A DNA stretch of 10,482 nt from Candidatus Bathyarchaeota archaeon (GTDB taxonomy: Archaea; Thermoproteota; Bathyarchaeia; Bathyarchaeales; DTEX01). The translations under genes and the position numbers were made by a program. The stretch spans positions 1-10,482 of the forward strand of contig JAGGUU010000150.1 in the NCBI GenBank assembly GCA_021158305.1. Direction: 5' to 3'. The notes beneath the pieces are model-generated. The model worked only from the letters and a program-made list of their open reading frames with translations. It had not been told where the DNA came from and ran no database searches. Shown one piece after another: positions 6,071-10,482 of the stretch. Position 1 is the first letter of the stretch. Each line of letters begins with the position of its first letter.

Positions 6071-7621
6071 TTAGCTTTTTCTAATCGTCCTTTTCAGAGA
6101 TAGATGGGACATGGGATCGTCGATAACCTTGGGAATCCACTTTAAAAGGTCTGAAGCAACCATGTGATATCCCTTCTCAGTCTTAACGAAGTCTCCTGCA
6201 GCGCCGTTTACGAATGCTCCCGCAACTGCGGCTTCGAAGGGCTCAACGCCCCAGGAGAGAAAGGCTCCAACGATTCCTGAGAGAACGTCTCCTGTTCCTC
6301 CAACTGTCATGCCTGGGTTTCCGGTGAAGTTAATCTTTGTCCGATAGCCATCAGAGATTATGTCTATATTGCCCTTTAAGAGTAGAACGGCATCTAAGTC
6401 TTGAGCTGCCTTCCGAATAGTCTCGGCTCTTTCATCTAAGCTTTCAGGAGGGGCTTCCCCTGTGAGGATCTTGTATTCTCCGGCGTGAGGAGTTAGAACC
6501 GCTCGTGTTTCAAGTTTTCTCTTTGACTCCGCAAAGGATTTTAACCCGTCCGCATCAAGAAGTATCGGAATCTTTAGGTTCTCAGCTTCGCTTATAAGTT
6601 TCTTCACAGCCTCCTTAGTCTCCTTATGCAGTCCCAGACCAGGCCCTATCACAATAGCAGTCGCCTTCTCCAGAAACCTTCTTACAACTGGAAGATTCTC
6701 CTCGTTCAAGTGGTCGCCCTCAAGCTTCAGCGTTATTATGTCCGGTGACATTGAGGAGATGGCATATGCTGTTTCTTTAGGAGCGGCTATATAAACTAGG
6801 TCGACCCCTACTCTCAGAGCAGCTAGTGCAGCAAGTGTAGGAGCTCCGGAATACGTTTCGCTTCCTCCAACTATCAGAAGCCTCCCGAAGTCTCCTTTAT
6901 GGGCCTCTGGACGCCTGGGCTTGAGTATTATCCGTACATCTCCGGGACCAGCAAATTTTTCAATTTCAGGAGGGATTCCAATATGTCTGACGACAAGTTC
7001 TCCAACATATTCTTTAGCCTTCAAGAGCCCGGGCTTCGCCTTATGAAAAGTTATAGTTAAATCGGCCTTAACGGCTTCTCCTAAAACCTTACCTGTTTCT
7101 GAATCTACCCCGCTTGGAACATCAACGGCAACACGGAATCCATCAGCTTCATTCATTATTTTTATCATATGCGAGATTGGAGGGCGGGGAGCTCCTTTTA
7201 AACCTATCCCCAATAATGCATCCACTAAGACATCTGCTTTTAACCTCGGAATAGATGATACATTTGGAGCTTCGTATATTCTGACCGATTCTCTGAGCAA
7301 CTTTAAGGCTTCCCAGTTCCTTCTCGCATTTTCATCAATTATCTGCTGTTCTCTCCCCGCAAGTATTACGTATACCTTGAATCCTAGACAGGCTAAGTGA
7401 CGAGCTGCAACGAAACCGTCTCCGCCATTTCCACCTAATCCGCAGAAAACCGCGATTATCGCCTCTTTAGGGTGGAAGCGAGCGGAGATCTCTACTGCCA
7501 CGTTCCTACCTGCATTCTCCATTAGTTGAAGCCTAGAGATCCCGAAGTATTCTGAATTTATATCTAGGGCGCGCATCTCCTCCGTTGTTATGACCTCTTC
7601 CTCCAATTTTTTAATCACCAA
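6071..7621 (-). CDS. nnr: Bifunctional NAD(P)H-hydrate epimerase / ADP-dependent NAD(P)H-hydrate dehydratase
   Basis: A 516-aa fusion of the YjeF_N epimerase and the ribokinase-like dehydratase, of normal length for Nnr. N-domain (about 10-220): LMENAGR (33-39), NGGDGFVAARHL (65-76), catalytic-region D134 in VDALLG, and VDVPSGVDSETG (166-177). C-domain (about 232-505): HKGDFGRLLIVGGS (241-254), DADGLK (356-361), LTPHAGEYKIL (376-386), and GNPGMTVGGTGDVLSG (434-449) with D445 as the expected catalytic residue. It repairs hydrated NADH/NADPH: the N-domain interconverts R and S epimers and the C-domain dehydrates S-NAD(P)HX using ADP in bacteria and archaea. Start: an in-frame TGA at 7625-7627 limits it to TTG (7621) or GTG (7618); GAGG at 7623-7626 sits closer to the usual distance for the GTG. 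The next gene follows after 6 nt. Confidence 0.96.
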   Translation of the reverse strand: MVIKKLEEEVITTEEMRALDINSEYFGISRLQLMENAGRNVAVEISARFHPKEAIIAVFCGLGGNGGDGFVAARHLACLGFKVYVILAGREQQIIDENARRNWEALKLLRESVRIYEAPNVSSIPRLKADVLVDALLGIGLKGAPRPPISHMIKIMNEADGFRVAVDVPSGVDSETGKVLGEAVKADLTITFHKAKPGLLKAKEYVGELVVRHIGIPPEIEKFAGPGDVRIILKPRRPEAHKGDFGRLLIVGGSETYSGAPTLAALAALRVGVDLVYIAAPKETAYAISSMSPDIITLKLEGDHLNEENLPVVRRFLEKATAIVIGPGLGLHKETKEAVKKLISEAENLKIPILLDADGLKSFAESKRKLETRAVLTPHAGEYKILTGEAPPESLDERAETIRKAAQDLDAVLLLKGNIDIISDGYRTKINFTGNPGMTVGGTGDVLSGIVGAFLSWGVEPFEAAVAGAFVNGAAGDFVKTEKGYHMVASDLLKWIPKVIDDPMSHLSLKRTIRKS

Positions 7622-7644
7622 GCCTCACATGATGATTTGTCTCA

Positions 7645-7662
7645 GGCAATTTAAAAATTAAG
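7645..7662 (-). promoter_or_regulatory. Likely nnr promoter (TATA-like TTTTTAAAT)
   Basis: On the - strand TTTTTAAAT (7649-7657) lies about 28 nt before the nnr start, the distance of an archaeal TATA box from a leaderless or near-leaderless start. The same T-run could end transcription of the gene upstream. The heptamer TGTCTCA (+ strand) occurs on both sides of the box, at 7638-7644 and 7676-7682. Confidence 0.45.
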
Positions 7663-7687
7663 AGCGATAGACTTATGTCTCATGTAA

Positions 7688-8401
7688 CTAATCCTTCGTT
7701 TTCACGTATTCTTCTAACCGAATAATCAACCCTTCTTTCTCCAGAGCATCAAGTAACATGTCTGCATCTTTCTTCCCGATATTAAGCTTACTTTCAGCAG
7801 CTTGATAAACTTCGTCGAGTCTTGCCTTTTCGAGTTCTTTGATCAACCCTAGGAGATCTGATGCTTTGATTCCGGTTTCTGGAGGCATCATGGATAGAGG
7901 CCAAGCTCGTTCCATGAGGAAGAGAAGTATCATGCTCTTTTCATCATTCTCTTTGCAGAGGACAACTATCTTCTTCCCGGGAACCTTGCTTCCTGTAACT
8001 TCCTCATATTCCATCACCCTGAAGTTCTCCTTTATTACTTTCGGCACATCGTTCACATCGCTTATGACTTTTCTGCGGAGTCTATTTTTCTCATCTATGT
8101 ATGAAAGCGAGATAATATCGTAGTAGTAGCCTTTAGGAATTCCCTTCTGGAAAAGCATGGTTTTTCCCTCTAGCTGAGCGAAGCCTCCCCCAGCTGGACA
8201 TTTGAGCGCTTTCACTATTACTCTCTGCATCTCGGCGTCTTTGCATATCTTGAAGAGCCAATCTCCTGTCAGATAATCTCTCACATGATAGTATCGTACC
8301 TCTCCTTCCCTAAGCTCTCTTAGACTCATGTCAACCCAGTAATCTTTCTCCCGCTCCTCGATCCTCCGAATCTTAACTTTAAGTCTTTGAAGCAAGCTCA
8401 A
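7688..8401 (-). CDS. Uncharacterised protein with probable C-terminal winged helix
   Basis: I do not recognise this protein. From the chosen start it is 237 aa, soluble and rich in charged residues, with no signal peptide or membrane span. The N-terminal two thirds looks like mixed alpha/beta and contains ALKCPAGGGFAQLEGKTMLF followed by KGYYYDIISLSYID. The last 50 or so residues (GLIKELEKARLDEVYQAAES, then NIGKKDADMLLDALEKEGLI, then IRLEEYV) have the helix-helix-recognition helix-wing pattern of a winged helix. DNA binding or a protein-interaction role is therefore possible. Start choice: a TTG at 8417-8419 has no ribosome binding site, whereas the TTG at 8399-8401 has GGAG 8 nt upstream. 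It lies 66 nt upstream of nnr on the same strand and is divergent from the first RAM gene. Confidence 0.75.
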   Translation of the reverse strand: MSLLQRLKVKIRRIEEREKDYWVDMSLRELREGEVRYYHVRDYLTGDWLFKICKDAEMQRVIVKALKCPAGGGFAQLEGKTMLFQKGIPKGYYYDIISLSYIDEKNRLRRKVISDVNDVPKVIKENFRVMEYEEVTGSKVPGKKIVVLCKENDEKSMILLFLMERAWPLSMMPPETGIKASDLLGLIKELEKARLDEVYQAAESKLNIGKKDADMLLDALEKEGLIIRLEEYVKTKD

Positions 8402-8482
8402 GTTTCCTTCTCCTCTCAAAATGATTAACTTGGGTGATTGATAAGGCTATTCCTTTCTGAAGTAGGAGGCTGTCGGATATGC

Positions 8483-8498
8483 GGAAACACTTTTAAGT
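8483..8498 (+). promoter_or_regulatory. BRE/TATA promoter of the first RAM gene
   Basis: GGAAACA, an A-rich BRE-like element, is followed by CTTTTAAG (8490-8497), close to the archaeal TATA consensus. The predicted transcript start is near 8518-8522, leaving a leader of about 30 nt with the ribosome binding site GAGAGGGA (8538-8545). Confidence 0.55.
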
Positions 8499-8551
8499 CC
8501 AGTACGGCAAGAGAATAATCAATAGTCTGAATAGCATGAGAGGGATTGTAT

Positions 8552-8806
8552 TTGCCGATTGCCTTTGTTTTAATAAATTCTGAAATTGGCTCTGAGGGGG
8601 AGGTTTTAAGGGAACTTAAAAAGATGGATGGGGTTAAGGAAGCCTATACAGTCTATGGAGTGTACGATGTTATAGCTAAGGTTGAAGCAGGCTCCATGGA
8701 TAAGCTTAAGGACATAATTACTTGGCGTATAAGAAAGCTTGAAAAGGTTCGTTCAACACTGACGATGATCGTAATAGAATCTATGCCCAGCCCAGAAGAT
8801 GCGTGA
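8552..8806 (+). CDS. Stand-alone Lrp/AsnC ligand-binding (RAM) domain protein 1
   Basis: An 84-aa protein that is a single RAM (regulation of amino-acid metabolism) domain without a helix-turn-helix. It shows the family's opening strand IAFVLINSEIGSE, then GVKEAYTVYGVYDVIAKVEA (27-46), with the turn VYGxYD at 34-39 that shapes the ligand pocket between subunits, and a last strand STLTMIVIES. Such proteins form ring-like oligomers that bind amino acids or other small effectors and act by joining full-length Lrp-type regulators or other partners. Start: the TTG at 8552 is 7 nt after AGGG and gives the standard N-terminus; the TTG at 8546 is too close to the site. It has its own promoter and a paralogue 133 nt downstream. 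Confidence 0.9.
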   Translation: MPIAFVLINSEIGSEGEVLRELKKMDGVKEAYTVYGVYDVIAKVEAGSMDKLKDIITWRIRKLEKVRSTLTMIVIESMPSPEDA

Positions 8807-8884
8807 GGAACGAATCGTGCTTTATTAGGCACTATTCATGTTTTGAGATCTTTGAGAATAGAAAGACTTAATCGGAAATAAGGA

Positions 8885-8930
8885 AATTATTTTTAGGGTA
8901 TTGTGAAGCTAGCGGCAGTTCTGAAGGAGG
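8885..8930 (+). promoter_or_regulatory. Promoter and ribosome binding site of the second RAM gene
   Basis: TTATTTTTAG (8887-8896), preceded by a purine-rich stretch AAGGAAA, reads as a BRE/TATA pair. The start of transcription would fall near 8918-8922. GGAGG at 8926-8930 lies 9 nt before the TTG at 8940 and fixes that start. Confidence 0.5.
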
Positions 8931-8939
8931 AGTAATAGT

Positions 8940-9197
8940 TTGGCCGGAGTTAAAGCGTACGTCTTTTGTAAGGTTAATTCAGGAACTGAGAGAGAAACTT
9001 GTAGGCGGATTGCTGAACATCCCTTCGTGTTGGAGGCTTGCATCGTCTATGGCGAATATGACTTAATCGTGGAGATATACGCTGAGAATTTAGAGGAGCT
9101 TGACTCAGCTACTGAAAAGATCCGTAGAATACCAAGCATAGCCTATACTTCAACGATGATCGTAGGCAGGGAGTTCCGAAAAAGAAGGGAAAGCTGA
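8940..9197 (+). CDS. Stand-alone Lrp/AsnC ligand-binding (RAM) domain protein 2
   Basis: An 85-aa RAM-domain protein without a DNA-binding domain. VKAYVFCKVNSGTERETCRR forms the first strand and helix, VYGEYDLIVEI (36-46) is the classic GEYD turn and third strand, and TSTMIVGRE (about 70-79) is the last strand. It would sense small effectors as a dimer or higher ring, as proposed for archaeal stand-alone RAM proteins. It differs clearly from the copy at 8552-8806 (roughly a quarter identical by eye), so this is an old paralogue and not a fresh duplication. It contains three cysteines (C10, C21, C34), unusual for so small an archaeal protein. TTG start with a strong GGAGG. A T-run follows the stop, and the next gene is convergent. 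Confidence 0.9.
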   Translation: MAGVKAYVFCKVNSGTERETCRRIAEHPFVLEACIVYGEYDLIVEIYAENLEELDSATEKIRRIPSIAYTSTMIVGREFRKRRES

Positions 9198-9230
9198 CGG
9201 ATTGATTTCTCAGCGAATCATACGTCTTCA

Positions 9231-9240
9231 GAGTTTTTAT
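9231..9240 (+). terminator. Possible oligo-T terminator after RAM protein 2
   Basis: A run of five T (9234-9238) lies in the 48-nt spacer between convergent genes, 37 nt after the RAM stop. Short T-runs can end archaeal transcripts, but this one is weak. Confidence 0.3.
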
Positions 9241-9245
9241 GAGAA

Positions 9246-10157
9246 CTACATTATCTCCTTCATTAGATTCTCGAGATATTTCCTAGAGTTTATGTACATT
9301 GAGTCTAATTTCTGTTTCATCTCCTCTTTTCCGCCGACATCTATGCCTATGCATCCCTTAAAGCCATGTTTTTTTAATGCTTCCAGAAAACTCTTCCAGT
9401 CCACCATTCCGGTTCCTATTTCCAAATGGTCTTCCATCATGAAATCACTGTCGCTTGCATGAACGTAGAAAATCCTTTTTCCAAGCATCTCTACGCATTG
9501 AACTGGATGCATCTTTTGAGCGGCTAGGTGGGCTACATCAAGAACTGCGCCAAGATTCTCGCTCTTTACTTCACGCAGCAACAATTCCAGAGCCCAAGCA
9601 TTTGAGATAGTCTCCCATGTTCTAGGCTCGATGCAGAGCTTTAAACCATGATCCTTAGCTATGTCGTTACATTCGCTTATTGAGGAGACGGCTACGTCTT
9701 CAAAGAATCTCCAGAAGTTAAAGTTTGGATCTATTTTCATTAGTGGAGGTTTGTATGTATATCTAAATTCTTTAGATACATCGTATGGGCGCTCAACATG
9801 AATTGGTAAGTAAAAGCTATCTGCTTGAACGATATCTGCTTCGAGATAGGATGCTACCTCGCAGCCTACCTTAAAGTCCTTTAGCGCCTTGCTTCTTTTC
9901 TGCGGATCCACAGACATCATGTCAGGCAGTACTGGAACGAAATCGACTAGTTTAATTCCGTTATCGCTGAGCTTCTTTTTTATGATCTCCTTATTTTCGA
10001 CTATCATATATAATTGGGAACCTATTCCCTCAAGCTCCATATATTGAAAGCCTAAACGTTTGGCATCGTCTATGGCTGACAATACTTCTCCTAAGCTAGG
10101 GATGTAGCGATACTTTGTTATCGCATATAGCCAGCACATAGATATGTTCCAGCTCAT
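9246..10157 (-). CDS. Sugar-phosphate isomerase/epimerase (xylose isomerase-like TIM barrel)
   Basis: A 303-aa protein of the AP-endonuclease-2/xylose-isomerase-like TIM-barrel superfamily, full length for the group. Likely metal and catalytic residues: E177 in CIEPRTWE, D207 and H210 in VLDVAHL, H233 in YVHASDSD, H244 and the following glycines in HLEIGTGMVDW, and D273 in GIDVGG, where many relatives have Glu. The N-terminal strand holds LGFQYMELEG (35-44). The family isomerises or epimerises ketoses, keto-acids or inositol derivatives; the substrate is unknown. A conserved-looking insert around 124-150 (PYDVSKEFRYTYKPP) may shape the pocket. ATG start with GGGAGG 11 nt upstream. It follows a Gfo/Idh/MocA dehydrogenase gene after 24 nt, a common pairing in sugar or inositol breakdown. 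Confidence 0.88.
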   Translation of the reverse strand: MSWNISMCWLYAITKYRYIPSLGEVLSAIDDAKRLGFQYMELEGIGSQLYMIVENKEIIKKKLSDNGIKLVDFVPVLPDMMSVDPQKRSKALKDFKVGCEVASYLEADIVQADSFYLPIHVERPYDVSKEFRYTYKPPLMKIDPNFNFWRFFEDVAVSSISECNDIAKDHGLKLCIEPRTWETISNAWALELLLREVKSENLGAVLDVAHLAAQKMHPVQCVEMLGKRIFYVHASDSDFMMEDHLEIGTGMVDWKSFLEALKKHGFKGCIGIDVGGKEEMKQKLDSMYINSRKYLENLMKEIM

Positions 10158-10181
10158 CTTAGAATTCGCCTCCCTAGGTCT

Positions 10182-10482
10182 TTATACTTCGCAGACTTCA
10201 AAACATTTTTCTATGACCCACATGACCCTCCGTGCGATTTCGGGAGTAACAGGCGGTGGAGCTCCGTAACGAAGCGTCTTATAGAGTTCCTCGTAGAATA
10301 TGATTCCGCCACGTTTCCAGTAGTCGGATTCACTTAACCTCCACTCCTCCTCTTTCCACGGGATCTCTTCACTGTTGTAGCTCCTGTCAGGGGTTGGTTT
10401 GGTCTCCACTTTTCTTCGGGGGAGATCTTCAGGATTGAAATACTTCCATTTTATGAGTTGCCTATTTCCTATGAGTCCACCC
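10182..10482 (-). CDS. Gfo/Idh/MocA-family oxidoreductase, C-terminal fragment (N-terminus outside window)
   Basis: The frame is open from the right edge, beginning GGLIGNRQLIKWKYFNPEDL, and gives about 99 residues. The end has the family's C-terminal signature: FYEELYKTLRYGAPPPVTPE, then ARRVMWVIEKCFEV. The NAD(P)-binding Rossmann domain and catalytic lysine motif lie beyond the window, so cofactor and substrate cannot be judged. Members oxidise or reduce sugars, inositols or related polyols. The GTG inside the frame at 10407-10409 is not the true start. It is upstream of the isomerase gene in the same direction with 24 nt between them, so the two are probably one operon whose promoter is off the right edge. 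Confidence 0.85.
   Translation of the reverse strand, partial: GGLIGNRQLIKWKYFNPEDLPRRKVETKPTPDRSYNSEEIPWKEEEWRLSESDYWKRGGIIFYEELYKTLRYGAPPPVTPEIARRVMWVIEKCFEVCEV

Noticed and set aside
7839..8123. 94-codon open frame on the + strand
   Set aside because: Antisense shadow inside the unknown winged-helix gene, with no ribosome binding site or family resemblance.
8807..8835. GTGC-TTTATTAG-GCAC as a hairpin terminator after RAM protein 1
   Set aside because: Only a 4-bp stem and no following T-tract.
9202..9462. 86-codon open frame on the + strand after RAM protein 2
   Set aside because: Mostly antisense to the isomerase gene's 3' end, low-complexity hydrophobic and Ser/Phe-rich translation, no family match.
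1..10482. Defence, mobile or CRISPR system
   Set aside because: No transposase, integrase, nuclease-helicase set, repeat array, toxin-antitoxin pair or attachment repeat was found. All recognised genes are metabolic, membrane-proteolytic or regulatory.

Overview
The window looks like a chromosome segment of an archaeon, probably a thermophile of the Thermoproteota (TACK) side. The reasons are: heavy use of AGA/AGG for Arg and ATA for Ile; archaeal TATA-like boxes (CTTTTAAG, TTATTTTTAG) about 25-30 nt before likely transcript starts; frequent TTG and GTG starts with GGAGG-type ribosome binding sites; stand-alone Lrp/AsnC ligand-binding (RAM) proteins; and an archaeal presenilin-type membrane protease. 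No rRNA, tRNA, CRISPR, IS element or phage gene was seen. The assignment below archaeon level is a guess.

Layout, left to right. (1) 1-651, + strand: the C-terminal two thirds of a GT4 glycosyltransferase, whose start lies outside the window. (2) 683-2359, - strand: a likely two-gene operon, an MTHFS-like (5-formyltetrahydrofolate cyclo-ligase-related) protein followed by a metallo-beta-lactamase-fold hydrolase with a C-terminal winged helix. (3) 2360-2448: a divergent promoter region. (4) 2458-3681, + strand: a phosphomannose-isomerase-like cupin protein, followed by a T-rich terminator and a 364-bp non-coding stretch holding two perfect hairpins. (5) 4046-5251, + strand: a class I/II PLP aminotransferase. 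(6) 5258-8401, - strand: an unknown protein with a probable winged helix, then the bifunctional NAD(P)HX repair enzyme Nnr, then, only 6 nt later, a nine-helix presenilin/signal-peptide-peptidase-like protease. (7) 8552-9197, + strand: two small RAM-domain proteins, each with its own apparent promoter. (8) 9246-10482, - strand: a Gfo/Idh/MocA oxidoreductase (only its C-terminus is in the window) followed by a sugar-phosphate isomerase/epimerase.

As a whole this is a housekeeping and carbohydrate region: glycosyl transfer, sugar isomerisation and oxidation, amino-acid transamination, one-carbon or cofactor chemistry and NAD(P)H repair, with small amino-acid-type ligand sensors beside them. I see no defence, mobile or secretion island. 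The most interesting object is the presenilin-like protease at 5258-6064. It keeps both catalytic aspartates at family spacing but has changed residues in two of the three signature motifs (YD to MD, PAL to PAT). The next most interesting are the unrecognised winged-helix protein at 7688-8401 and the structured non-coding interval before the aminotransferase.
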